Below, piece after piece: positions 24,856 to 38,400 of a stretch of 64,000 bases of DNA. Below the pieces are notes generated by a model. That model saw nothing but the letters and a program-made list of their open reading frames with translations, had not been told where the DNA came from and ran no database searches. Location: contig CM025849.1 in assembly GCA_003952965.2 (NCBI GenBank), forward strand, positions 14,330,949 to 14,394,948. The letters run 5' to 3'. Numbering within the stretch: the stretch's first letter is position 1; the number at the start of each line of letters is the position of its first letter. This DNA comes from Morella rubra (taxonomy: Eukaryota; Streptophyta; Magnoliopsida; Fagales; Myricaceae). The translations under genes were made by a program, and so were the position numbers.

Positions 24856-27800
24856 TTCAATTTAGACACAACTGGAAATCCAGTTTGACCGGATTCATGT
24901 CCAAAAGCTGGACCAAATTTCTAGTTGTCTAGCCCTAGTGTATATGACATAAAAATATATACAACATGTGCATCAATGATAAATGAGCATGGCATTTGCA
25001 TCAATGACATCTTCATCAACGAAATCAATGGCGTTGGGTGATGGTACTGATCACTGGAGAGTGCAACCATCAGTAGTGGGTAGTAGATGGTCCTTTGGGT
25101 AGAAGGCATTAAGAGATCCTTTACCCGTGTTCTGGTGTGATAGATAGCACAGAACTGTTCCTGTAGTGCAGGGTAGTGGGACGCACAACACTATTACTGG
25201 GGGGTAAAACAGTAGAAACTAAAGGCATTGCAAAGGTCATATAGCACGAGCATCGTACTCATAGATCATATTGCATATGATAATGACTGCTATTGTTTCA
25301 AAAATAATTAACTATCTATTGAATATGTAAGTACCTTAACTCTTACTGTTTATCATCACATGGCCCTTTTTCCACCTTATTGAGTCCTTAAGAGTCTCTC
25401 CGTTTCCTTGTCCATCTTGTATATTTATTTTTAAGACAGACAATGGCGATATTTGAATCTTGTGTTTCCCATGAGCTCCCCACCCATATCATGATTATCC
25501 ACATTCGAGTTCTAGTCTCAGAGGATCTGGACATGATAGTGGATCACCAGTCCTACCTGGTCTCAAAGGATCCGCCTCCAAATGTTCTCAATGTTCCCCA
25601 GTACATGAACGACCCACTTGGACAGAACCACGTCGACCTTAACTGAGTGGACCTCACCCTGACTGATTATCTACCTTTATTTAGTTTTTATGTTTATTTA
25701 ATTTTGTGATATGTATGTATATAACTTTTGGACAATAGGGTTAGAGATTTTGATGGGCTTACTTGTTAAGTAGCGTGAATTTTGTAAGGATCTTAGGATC
25801 CTCCCTAATCCCTAACCCCTTATGGATGTGTTGTTTTCCTTTCATTTAGTGTGTTATTTTCTATTTCCAGAACATTATTCCAATGTTGGTTATTTGTCTT
25901 TTAAATATTTCAATGTTTTGAATATTTTAACTTGACTTCCGTTTTCACCTTATTACTTCCAAGTATATGTACAAGTCTTCTGCTGTATTTTCGAGTAGTA
26001 AATTCTTGTAAACCTCAAGGAAATACTACAATCTCGAAAACTTATAAGTAGGACGTGCCGTAATCTCGCCATTTATAGCATCTCTATTACTACAAAGAGA
26101 GCTTAGAGACTAATACGAGCACAGGGTCGTGACAAATGTACATATAAAAAAATGCAACAATAGCCTCCAATCCCCACAAAATCATCACCAAAATACCCAC
26201 AACTACCAAAATCTCACCAAAATAAAAAATATCACAAAAAAAACCAAATCATTCCTAGATTATAGATTATAGGTCGAGTAACATACCTCTTGCCTTTTAG
26301 ATATCACCAATGCACAAAATTGAAATCCAAAATCTCACAAATTTCATCCAAATTACTCAATTCTCAACCAGTTAAAAAAATAGTTATTTTGAGCTTGCAT
26401 TTTCTCTCAACTACGCTAAACACTCTCCTCACCAAAAGGATAGTGTTTTACCCAAGTTTTGAGACGGAAAACGTCGTTGGAAACTACCTCCGTTCTCCTT
26501 TATGTCATGGGTATGTTTTTGCTCTTCGCCCATGACCTTAGGTTTTTATGGTTCTTGTGTCTCAACATTTACTGTTTGATTGGCTAAAATACCGTTTGAT
26601 CGCCTAGTCAACTCTAAAATTGCAGCTCATTTTTTTTTCGTATTGATCAATCTTATTGAAATTGGGCGTTCGATCATCGTTGGATTCAAAAATAATAACG
26701 TTTAGATCCGATCAATCGTGTCAAAAGCCATTCCATCAACACTTATGACGGTTGATCGCGAAAACAGCAAAATGGTATGTTTGATTAGCGATTGGAATAC
26801 AAAATCGATTGACCGATACGTCAATAAAACGTAAAGTTAAAGAATGTCAATCGATCGCATATTGGACGATCAATCGCTTATAAAGTTAAATGCATCGTTC
26901 AATTGGCGATAAATTGGTTGGCTATTGAAATGCCACGTTTCAATATTAGACTTCACATTCGATCAAGACATTATGATGATCGATTGCTGAAAATAGCAAA
27001 ATACACAGTTTGATGAGCGATCAATTGACACACACTTGATCAATCATCATGAGGACGATGGCCCTCAAACTAGAAAACTCAAAACTCATGTTTCTCCTCC
27101 AAATTTCTCCAAAACAAACCCAAAATACTCCTGACAATGTCAAGTACCCATTAAAACTAAAATAAACCTAAACTACCGGTCCAAATGATATTTGAATTAA
27201 ATTTTAAAAAGTTAACAAATATATGTTTAAAAACCGGTAAAAACATAAAAAAAAAAATACATACCTGAAACGTGGACGAGACTAGAAACAACTCTGGATG
27301 TGTAAAATGAAAAATTTCTGGCAAAATGCAGGAGTGTTTGACTGCATTTTGATGAAAATTTCGAGCGGTTTGAGCAAAAATGGTGTTTGGGAATTTTTGT
27401 TAACATTCCTCGATGCGTTTGATTGTCTAAGGCTAATCAAAGGTCTATGATCACACATGCAAACTTCTATTCATTGAGTCTACTGGTTTATCGATCAATT
27501 GACATATATACAACGATCGAATACCGATTCAAAACTGCGTCAGTTAGGAAAACATGGGAATTGACCGTTTGCTAACACTTTTCATTTACACCGATGGATC
27601 GTTATAGTTATACCGATGGATTGTGTACTCTAACGATTTACTCTCCACCACGTGACCATCATGTAGCTTTCTTCTAGCCGATTGAACGTGATTTGCAACT
27701 GATGGATCACACTTGTTCTACCGAATGTTATATATGACCGTTTGATCGATCGTAATCACGAATATTTCGTCACCAAATCTAATTATTAGTTTTCATCACC

Positions 27801-28386
27801 AAATCTAGTTTTCGTTGCCAAAATTTTTTATTTTCATTTTTTTTAGCGATCGATCGGTTAGGGGAAGAAGCATTTGGTCACAAAAAAACTTTTGATGCTT
27901 ATGATGAACATGTTCGTCATGAAAATATACATTTCAATTAAAATAAATCACGATCAATCTCGTCATTGGATGATCGAATAGCTAGATTATAATTTCGAGA
28001 TGAATAAATTTTTTTTAATAATTTTTAATTCTATTAGTGATGAAAGTTTCGTCACACTAACTTCACTTTTAGTGACAAAATGTGATTTTTGTCACATATA
28101 TGGAAAATGCGATGAAATTGGTGATGAAATTAATATATGTCACTAAAAACAAACTTTTTGTGATGAAAAAAATCCATCACCGATACTCGAATTTTAGTGA
28201 TGAAAATCATTTCTAGTAGTGACTTCTATACGTATAGAGCCGCATAATGCATTATAATTATAGCAGTTTAAATATGTTGCATAAATCACCCAAAAAAAAC
28301 TAGTGTAGTAATATGCTCTGTACTATTCTGACTTGAAAATTCTCTTATGGTGAAAAGAAAAGAAAGAAAAGATTAAGCAATTTTCA

Positions 28387-28571
28387 TAAAATGATCATAT
28401 TGCCGAACAGATTTCCTTAGGTCGAGTGGCAAGTGCCTATGATGCATCCATTGTTCTGTATCAGTTCTCTTGATCCGCCACTCTTCTAATTTCTCCAACA
28501 TAAGTTCTTGTAGCAAGATTTTGTCCTACAGAACTGTGTAAATCGATCTCTTGGTTAGTGAATTAGCATGA
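28387..28571 (-). pseudogene. Fragment of a third CNGC gene (parts of exons 5 and 6 fused)
   Basis: Positions 28387-28490 match 48173-48268 in exon 6 of CNGC gene 2 almost base for base. At about 28491 the match jumps to 48503 and continues through the 5' part of exon 5 and into the adjacent intron, to about 48585. The intron between exons 5 and 6 and parts of both exons are missing. The fragment ends at 28571, right where a CACTACAACAAATTTTG terminus starts. The match to gene 2 is closer than to gene 1. It is a relic of a third tandem copy or of a duplicated piece. Confidence 0.85.
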
Positions 28572-28572
28572 T

Positions 28573-29250
28573 CACTACAACAAATTTTGCCTTTTGGGAC
28601 AGATTTTTCAGTCCCAAAAAATCCGAATTCTGTCCGTCACCCTGACTATCCCAACAAACTCATTACAAAAGGTTTTTTTTTTTGGTACGAAAATGATGTT
28701 CCGTTCCAAAAAGTGCCCCTTCGGGATGGGAAGGATTTCGTCCCAAAATCAATTTATCGTTCGAACTCTTTAGAACTGACAGTTGAAGATCATGTTTGAA
28801 TAGGTTTCGACGGAAAATTTAAATGCGTTCGATAATACAAATAAACGTCCGAACAACCCCCTTTTTTTATTTATTTTTTAATTTTTATGTTCGATATTTA
28901 AGGTACCGTTCTAAAAATTGGAATGTCCATAACCTTTTTTTTTTTTTGGTTATAACGGTTGACATGAAAATCATTTGAATGATTTTGGACAGAAAGTGAA
29001 TACATGGTCGAACATTTTATGACGTTTCAACAGATATCGTTAAATCCGTTCAATATACTAAGCGAGGAATAAAAAATTACTGTTCGAACATCTTATGAAT
29101 GGAAATGCGAACATAGCGGAGGCACGTTGGATTTTGAACGTTAAAACAAATGTTAGAACAACTTATTTTTATTTTTTAAGAAATTAAAAATTGCTAGAAA
29201 ATTATTCAAAATATATTATTAAATAAAAAATTAATTAAAAAAATGTACAA
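28573..29250. mobile_element. CACTA-type DNA element end, partial
   Basis: Begins CACTACAACAAATTTTGCC and continues with GGGACAG and TCCCAAAA words arranged as short inverted motifs, common at CACTA-type ends. No matching second end was found before the 3' part of CNGC gene 1. TTCGAAC-like words recur here and also near 45950-46500, downstream of CNGC gene 2. The right border is a guess. Confidence 0.45.
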
Positions 29251-29471
29251 TTAAACAATTAATCACAATATTCAAAACAATTAAATATAAAAAGCAATAA
29301 AAAAAATAATCTCTCTTCGCCGTTGTGTGCATCCAAGTCTACATGCATCCAACTGTGTGTGGGTGCATGTGAGACGTCACGCACCGGCAGATCTGCGTCG
29401 GTATACATTAGGACATACATAAAACAACTCACTCGGATCTTGAAGGCCACTCTGGAGCCTGTTTTGTCGAT

Positions 29472-32400
29472 TTAATCGAAATCAGGCTCTACGGGCTTTT
29501 GCAATGTGGTGACGGCACTTGAACTAGCTAATCTACCAGAGTTGCGGAGAACCATATTCCATAATAGCGTTTCTGCATACCTCGACCAAAAAGTCCGTTG
29601 AGGGGGCTTTTCACACTCCCGATCTCTACCGCCTGCCATTTTTTTCAACTTTTTATGCCTACGCCACGCTGCTTGTATAAAAGATGCAGCCCATGTTCGC
29701 CATTGGTGCGAATAAAACCTAAACGTGTGTCGAAGTTGTTTGGTATGCAGCCTTCGGAATATTGATGTCACAAATTTTAAATCTTCTGCTACCAGAGCAA
29801 ATGCCTCTACCTCAGTTATAGCCTTGACTGTGCGTGTAGACAATGGAAAGACGACATCTGCGCGCGGGTTTAAGGCCCAAGTCAGCAACTCTTCGCCACA
29901 AAAGTCCCCGGGGCCTATTTTGCAAGAGTTGAAGAACCCAGGACGACCACCATCAGTAGTGCAGGAGTCAAGGCGGCCTCGAATTATGAAGAACATCTGA
30001 TTGACAGGGTGACCTTCTTTCACAAGGAACATGCTTTCGGTCCAATATGTAGGTTTAAGCCTCTCACATACTGCATCTAATGTTGTTTCATCCATTTCAT
30101 TGAACAAGGGAACCTGTCAATTCCAATATGATCATAGTGTTATATTGTAGATAAATTATCCATCATATTATGTCCGTGCCCTCATATAGCCACGAAAGAT
30201 CAGAGAAAACTTACCTCCAGAGGGGGTAGTAAATTAATCTCCTAGCCATGCATTAATATTTGGACGTACGGTATTTTTTCAAAACAAGAATGTTAATAAA
30301 CCTATAGTACCATATGTATCATAAAGTGACTAAATGGTCCACAAACAATAGGAGGAAAATAAATAAAGCGTTAGCAAATCAACAAGGGCTTCGAAGAAGA
30401 ATAACATGAAGATTGAGAAACGATCGAATTTAATTAAGGATCTTGTGGGAGTTGTACATTAGAAATTAGATCATACTATTGACACCCAGATGCCGGCCCC
30501 TTGTGAGGTTAATCACCAAAATTGAAAATATAGTACCGTATGTATACATTAGATGAAGTACTTACCTGTCGAACTAAAGATAGGCATAGGTATCCCTTGA
30601 TCTGTCTCCTGAGATCTATAGGGAGGTCATTCAGAATTGTTTCTTCATCAACTTGTTTAGTAGCCAACCACATAAAACGATCATAGTGGCGAATAGATTC
30701 CTTTAGCTCTGGTGGAAGGTTTCTATGATCCATCCATATTTCTGTATCAGCTCTCTTGACCCTCCATTCTTCTAGCTGCCGTGATACTGATTGAAGATAT
30801 TTCTGGTATTACAAATAGGTTAAGATCATTCATCAATAATATGGAAACTTTTAAAATAATTCATCAGAGCATTTTCTCGATCGAGTAGTTGATCTTTGCG
30901 GTAATTAGGGTTAGATTTGTGGCCATTATGCATGTGAGTGACTTACTTGCATATTTCCAATGAGGAACGCAAATAGTACCAACCCGATGGTGACGACAAT
31001 GACGGTGAAAACTGTTTCTCCAACGTTAGCACTTGTATAAAGACCATTTCCTATAGAACTGCACATTTTTGGGTTAGTGAATTGCACCTATATATTGATC
31101 AAAGAGCAGCACTAAAGTAAATATATAATTTGATTGGATTCTTACAAATAGAAGGATAGTATATATCCTGTAGGCAAAAACTTGATATTGTTCTTTGATT
31201 ATATATATATACGCCGAAGATTTGTATGATAAACGTAAGGTAATTTCAAAGGCCTTGAGTTTTAGCCGTAAATATTTGTGGAAGTTATCAAGTGTAAAGA
31301 AATTAGTCATGCCTGCATTATACCTTATGGTCTGTAAACCCCACCAAAAGCAATATAAGTACTTGTTGATGAATGGGGTGCTTGGAACATTCAGTGCCAC
31401 TGCATTCCCATATATACCGTACTGGTAAAAGCCAGTTGTTGTAGTGCATAGATTTGAGACATTTGAGGATTTGAACCAGTTCATTCTAGCAAGATCATCG
31501 ACGTTTTTGCAATCAAAGTACCCATCTTGACAATATGGTTTCTCAAGATCGCACGCACTTCTCCAGCATGCTTCCTGTCGCCCAATTGTTTGAAAGTAAT
31601 ACCAAGCTCCTGAAACCTTTCCGAAAAAGAAAAAGAGGAATACTATAGTAACGAATCCAGGGAACCTTACAAGAAATAAAGGCACACATAAGTTAATTCA
31701 ATATTGAAGACAAATTCTACGAAAGACAATATCGATGATCACTAGCTAGGAATAGTATGCTCAGTTCAATTGTAGTGTCAGTAGCAGAACTTAGAAAGGA
31801 AAAATGCATCCAAATGTCGAAAAATGCATCCAAACGTCGAAAAATGCACCCAAATAGAATAAGGCATCCTGGCTGCTGAAAGTTACAACTTTTTCAAAAT
31901 TAACTTACCAATTCTCTGTATTGATCTCCGATAATTCTTTAATAATCGTCAGGTTCTTGTCAATCTCACAATCCGAGAATTCTATAATAGCAGCCCAAAT
32001 GTTTTGCCTCCTTCCTCTCTACGCTCACAACTATTGTAGGGTTTTCTGAGCTCTGATTGTCAACTCTGATACTAAAAATTAGGGTAAGTTATCTCATAGA
32101 TATCCTTATATATGAAAACCCTAGCTGTGATAGTGCGTGAGATCGTTAAGGATCTCAGATCTCGGCTGTAGGATCACATGGAAAAACTCTTTTTCCATTA
32201 ACTCCATTATATTCTTTAATTCCGAATTTTAGGCTTATACTAATTGTAATAATGTCTATCAACATATTACAATTCACCCTTGAGAATTTGAGATTGATTT
32301 GTGAAATCCCTTTTGCTAACAATTATAATCGTTTATTTATCCTTCCACCATACTATATTCCATATGAGCTAATAGGACTGGAATATTATCATTGATAAAA

Positions 32401-35400
32401 TCCCTAGCTCATATAATTCTTAATTTTATAATCTGTAACTCGTTGGACTTTCGAATTGTTTCCAAAAAAATTTCACAAATAATAAATATATATATATTAA
32501 TTTCGAAAAAACATTTTCACAAAATTCCTATGATTAGAGATTTCTTTTTCTTGAGTCCAACCCTATACAGATATACTTGAATATACTATCTCACAAAGAG
32601 ACTGGTGGATTCTTATTGAGCATTTATATAAACTCATTCATCATGCATAAGACCCGATGTTGTCTGGAATATTTGACCTAAAGATCATAACCAAATGACT
32701 CGATCAGAGTACAAGTACATAATAAAAAAATATGCACAAACTTCTCAAGTCTAAGGATATCATAAACAAATTGTGTTGAATACTTTCTCAACATCAATGA
32801 TCACTTCCAGAAGGTATCCATATTTGATCTCGTTCAGTGCATGTACTCTTACAGTGCACCTACTCGTTTGCTTAAGGTCACTACCTCGATGACTGAGTAC
32901 ATCATCCTATTTAATAGAGGCACAACGAGTATAGACCTATTGTACATAAATATGTACCTTGGTCTAGAACAAAACATCAAGTGTACAAGGAACGAAAAGT
33001 CATACTCTCCGCCTTTGATTCATTAATCATTGGCATGACTTTTCTACAATGTCACTCAATAATAATCGTGTAACATCTTATGTCACAACATATTACCTAA
33101 TATAATAAATATAAACACGTGGCATCTAAATAACAATTATCTAGAATAATGATTTTTAGAGCATACTTCTTACAATCTCCCACTTGCACTAAAAAACATT
33201 CATACAGGTATGTCATACTCATGTATTCCCTTTCTATGCAATTTGCCTTTTAATGGTGGAGTTATCGGTTGTAACCAGTTTACAACTTATCCAACTCATG
33301 TACCCAGTGTACATACACAAATCCAAAATTGATCAACTATCAATGACACTTGAATTTGCATATCCCTGGACTATTCGCAAATTCTCAACTCCAAATATTA
33401 GGAAATAACGTTTGATACTTTTCAAGTACTTGAGAATATGCTTGATTGCTATCAAGCATTAAGGGCCTATGTCAGATAAATATTCACTCATAATGCTGAC
33501 TACATGACTTATAAATGGCCTTATCTTTCTCTTCTTGGAGAGATGAAATTATGCCTAAAAGGTAAAACCTTTCTTTGGCATCTTTCAAACTATCCCTTAC
33601 CAATACTTGTCAATGTAGTCCCAAAAATCTGCTTTATTTGTTTCCAAACATTTTGATTCCAAGAACTTGGAACACTTCCAAAGGTCTTTGAGAGTAAGCC
33701 CAAGCTCAAATTCATTGGTTTTTTCACCAGGTGAATATTAAAAAATATGGGCAAAATTTGTGAGATTTTGGCGTGGATTTAGTTTGTTTTGGTGTTGATT
33801 TCGCACAAGAGGTAATTTACTCGACCTACACTATGATTTAGGATGATTTGGTTGGTTATTTGGTGATTTTTTTATTTGGGTATTTGTGGGTATGATTTGT
33901 GATGATTAGAGCTTATTAGGGTGTTTTTAATATGTACATTGGAATGGTATTGCATGAGGATGATCAGAAGTGTTTTGGGCGCAGATTTGAGTGTGTGGGG
34001 AGGCTTGGCATGTTTTTTTTGATCTAGGTTAAATACAATTGATTGCCATTTTGGCTAATCAATCGTTTGTTAGATGGAAGACGAACAATCAATCGTCTTT
34101 GTTTTAAAGGATCGATCATCTGTTAGATGGATGTGCGACGATCGATCGTCCTTATAGACCAGTTGATTGCCAATATTATCGATCGATCGGTGTTTAAGCT
34201 AGATTTGATTATTGATCATGTGTAGCATTTATACTATTTACATGTTTGATTATTGAAGTGCTTAAGTTCTGAAAATGAATCATGAAGTTTGAGAAGACTG
34301 GAGGATGATTATAGGAGTGTTTTTTTTTTATTATTGATGCATGTGTAGTATTTGAACTATTTACATGTTTGATTATTGAAGTGCTTGAGTTTTGAAAATA
34401 AATTATGAAGTTTGAGAAACATGGAGGATGATTATAGGAGTGTTTTTTACTTGTTTTTTTTTTTGTTTATTTTTTGATACAATGTGTGTAACCTTAGACC
34501 TGTTCAAGGGTTAGGACGCGATAAATATGTTTTTATCACGTAATAACCCTTGAATTGTCCAAAATATGGACAGTTTGAGATTGTGTATTCGTGGTTGGAC
34601 GAGTTCGGTACTTGTGTCCTGTCCAGTCTTGGAGGAAGTTTGGTATCATCTACCTTTTGTCTTTTGGTATACTACTAGCATTGGTGTATGGCGTCATACA
34701 ACTATCGTTGATGACGTTTGCCCCCAACGCTAGGGGTAGATGCTGCAGAATTTTTTTCAAGTATAGATGGACACAAGTTGAACTGACGTTTATCTCTGAA
34801 TGCACAATCTTGAATGGGATAAGACCTATCAGCTGGGCACAAAGTCAAGTTCCAATGATTGGGTGTTTATGAGTTACTTAATGTCGTGTATTGTTTTAGA
34901 TTGGTGGCAATGGATAAGAGTTGAGTTTACGAGAAAAATTTGTTTGGTGAAAAGTATGCGGAGGGGTCGTGGGTTTGTCGGTATGACTGCTTGTTGTGTA
35001 GACTCTCGGGGTCAGATCAGATGTCCGTGTCGAAGTGCAGAAATGTAGTGTTTCAAGTGTTGGATAAAATGGAAGATCATATATATTAATGGGTTTGATG
35101 TGAGCTATAAGTTATGGGTGTTTCACGGGGAGGGTATTCAACTTGCTTCAAATCTGAGTCAAGAGTCCGTTGTGAGCTTACCACATACTGATGGGGATTT
35201 AGAGGGAGATAGCTCTGATGGGATGGAGGAAATGTTAACGATGTTCGTGCGGGGTTAGAAGGTGGGGCAGGGTTGAAATGGAGAACCCTGATATTAGGGA
35301 AACCCCCACTTCAGGGACCGAAGGCTTCGACACCATTTGATAAGTTATGGGAAGAGGCAGAACATGAATTGTATCCTGGATGTACAAGTTTAGTAAGTTG

Positions 35401-38400
35401 TCATTTATGGTCCGTTGTTGCATGTGAAGTCAGAGAATAAGTTGTCGTTAAGGCATTTGATATGGTGTTACAGTTGATTAAAGAGGCATTGCCAGTGGGG
35501 GAGACGTTACCGAGAATCGTATTACGAGGTGAAACAATTGCGAAAGGGTCTTGGGTTTAGTTATGATAAGATCCATGCATGTCAGAATGATTGTGTGTTG
35601 TTTTGGAAGGAAAACAGTGAGTTAGACAGATGTCCGGTATGTGGGGTGTCTCGGTGGAAATTCGAAAATGATTGTGCAATCGAATTCCCAGAAAGTGTTG
35701 CGTCATTTCCCTTTAATCCCTAGACTTAAACGTTTGTTTACCACAAAAGATGTAGCTCATGACATGAGATGGCATAAGGAAAATGGGTCGATGATGGGGA
35801 GAGTTTGAGGCATCCTGCAGATTCATTGGTTTGGAAGAATTTTGATAAGGACCATGGTTGGTTTGCTCAAGATGCCCACAACGTCGCCTTGGTCTTGCTT
35901 CAGACGGGTTCAATCTATTCGGAAACATGAGCAATGCGTACAGTATTTGGCTAGTCGTTGTGTTTCCTTATAATTTGCCCCATGGAGGTGTATGAAGGTC
36001 CATTTTCACTAATGACTCTTTTGATCCCGGGTCGAAAGTCACTGAGAAATGATATAGATGTATATCTTCGACCCTTAGTGGACGAGTTGAAACAACTATG
36101 GGAAGATGGAGTTGAGACATATGATGCTTCAGATGGGACAACATTTAAGATGCATGCAGCTTTGATGTGGACCATAAATGATTTTCTATCATATGCCAAT
36201 TTATCTAGATGAGTACTAAAGGGAAGTTGGCATGTCCAACGTGTAATTTAGACACTGACTATAAGTGGTTGAAGCACGGGAGAAGAATGTGTTATATGGG
36301 TCATAGGAGATACTTGACACCGGGCATGCATGGAGATATGATGTGGATACGTTCGATGGGAAAGAAGAACATAGACTTCCGCCCGAGGAGTTAACTGGTG
36401 AGGACATATTGGAACAATTGACGCATGTCGGGGAGACTATCTTTGGTAAAGCGTCAGGGAAGAATAGGGGAAAGAAGAAACAATTGTCGGAACGTTTGAA
36501 TTGGACGAAGAAGAGCATATTTTTCCAACTGCCGTATTGGAGTACATTAGGGTTACGGCATAACTTGGACGTGATGCACATCGAGAAGAACATATGTGAC
36601 AACGTGATTGGGACGGTGATGAATATCGAGTTCAAGACCAGAGATTTAGCGGGTGCACGTAGAGATTTAGTCGAAATGATAATTAAAAAAGACTTGCACT
36701 TGGTTCATGACGGTCGGGTTGAATTGATGCCTCAAGCGGCGTATACTTTAACTCGGGAAGAGCGAAGGAGGGCCTGTGAGTGGTTAAAAGACGTGAGGTT
36801 TCCTATGGTTATGCTGCTGAGATTTCACATTGTGTGAATCTAGATGAGTTGAAGGTTCTGGAATGAAAAGTCATGATTGTCATGTGTTCTTGCAGAGGGT
36901 TCTTCCAGTGATGATCCGAGGGTTGTTAAAGGAAGACGTGAGTGGCACAGTGACCGAATTATGTTTGTTTTTCGAGAGTTGTTCTCATGGACGTTGAAGA
37001 TTTATGTATTGCATAGGATGTCAAAAGATATCGGGATAATTTTATGCAAGTTGGAAATGATTTTTCCACCTGTTTTTTTAACGGTAATGATGCATTTGGT
37101 GGTCCACTTACCACGCAAAGCAATGCTTGCTAGAGTACAGTACAGATGGATGTATCTAGTTGAACGGTTGATGGGTTTCTCGAAACGCTCTGTGAAAAAT
37201 AAGTCACATTCTGAAGGGTCGATTGCATAAGCGTATATTGAGAATGAGTGTTCGACATTTTGTTCCCAATACCTCGAGGGGTCGAAATAGTGTTTAATAG
37301 CAGAGATCGAAACTACGATTCTGACGGCAAGATGGAGGTACTAGAAAGGTCATTGGATGTGTTCACTCAGAGAATTAGATTGATAGGGGCTGCAAAAGGG
37401 CATGACATAGACCAACAGAGTTCAAGAAAGCTCGGTGGTATGTGCTGAACAATTGCAAAGGCATCAGCAACTACTTAGAGTAAGTAAAATAAAATTTTAT
37501 AAGTTTTCTGTAATATATAGTCGTTGATTAACCTTATCGTTACAGCAAACACATGGACGAACTTCGCGCGCAAGGAGTTGGTGACATTTCTCGTATGCAT
37601 GAGGAACAATTTCGGATTGGTTCTTAGGGTGAGTAAGTGTTATTGACAAAGAATTCTAATTAATATCATGTCTTTGTTTTTAATGACCTTCTAATATATT
37701 GTTGTAGGTTCAAACATTACGTTCTCAAAATCCATGTACATCGGTTGATGAATTGTATTCATTGGCGCGTGGGCCTGATACACAAGTGATACGTTATTTC
37801 GTATGTGTTATGAACAGTGTAGATATCATATAGTACAACAAGAAGAACGATGGAGAACTCAAAATAGTGGTATTGTAGTACCGGATCACATTAGGGAAAT
37901 CCAATAGAATTTTATGGGAGACTTGTAGACATTTATGCATGCAATACTGCGGGGAAATACAATATGTTTGTTTAAGTGTGATTGGTGGGACATCGGGGAT
38001 CACCGTGGAATTCGTATCGACGAGAATTTTAAGAGCATAAACACTTCCCAACTGTGGTATTTAGAAGATCCATTTGTTTTGGCAAATCAAGTAAGTCAAG
38101 TGTTTTATCTAGTTGATAATCTGCATGGACCTACGTGGCGAGTCATGCAGAAGTTGTCTTGTAGAAATGCATATGACATTCCTGGCCTAAATCCGGATGG
38201 TAAAGTTGATGTAAACGTCGAATCGGGAGCAACCATCATGAATGAAGTGTATCAGGAGGACAATGCCATTGACTTGTTTATAGACTTCCGACAGTTTAAC
38301 CTTAATCCGCTACGGAGGGATGACGTTGTGCCAAACGTTATCCAAGCTTTTGATGCAATTGATCGACAGAAGAAAAGGTGATAAATAATAATGATGTTTC

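Larger units (their letters stand above)
20741..24937 (+). mobile_element. hAT-family DNA transposon, decayed
   Basis: Termini are TAGGGCTGGA at the left and TCTAGCCCTA at the right, inverted with one mismatch. Perfect 8-bp duplications GTGTATAT flank it (20733-20740 and 24938-24945), the hallmark size for hAT elements. It lies inside the solo LTR. Both ends are packed with GGACCAGACCGGACC-like words, the probable transposase-binding repeats. Inside is a plus-strand transposase gene with several frameshifts. Confidence 0.93.
18723..26134 (+). mobile_element. Solo LTR of a long-LTR retrotransposon (probably Ty3/gypsy), carrying a hAT element
   Basis: Starts TGTAAAACCCCGACC and ends GGGTCGTGACA. 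It is flanked by AATGT at 18718-18722 and 26135-26139, a perfect 5-bp duplication, and it splits CACTA copy 2, whose sequence resumes exactly after it. Subtracting the hAT and its duplication leaves about 3.2 kb. A TATA box (TATAAATA, 19482-19489) is followed by a purine-rich leader. No gag or pol was seen, so it is a solo LTR. It shares landmarks with the LTR at 55480-58830, such as AAATTTCAGATCAAAC and GAGGTAAGGGGTAGT. Long LTRs starting TGTAANACCCCG suggest a gypsy lineage such as Tekay, but this is inference. Confidence 0.8.
14857..28221 (-). mobile_element. CACTA element, internally deleted, copy 2, with nested insertions
   Basis: The left terminus is CACTACAAAAAATTTG at 14857 and the right terminus is TTTCTAGTAGTG ending at 28221, giving CACTA inverted ends. 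The minus strand carries the residual coding order of copy 3: second ORF, acidic tail and DUF4216, then a jump over tnp2 at about 18300-18312, and then the 5' leader (26140-28221) rich in GATCGATC words. A solo LTR at 18723-26134 interrupts the leader. Without it the element is about 5.9 kb. The three bases outside the two ends do not match, so a target duplication is not visible. Confidence 0.78.

Noticed and set aside
25443-25646. 67-codon frame near the end of the first long LTR as a real small gene
   Set aside because: No similarity to the short acidic frames of the other long LTRs was evident, and it lies within a non-coding LTR.
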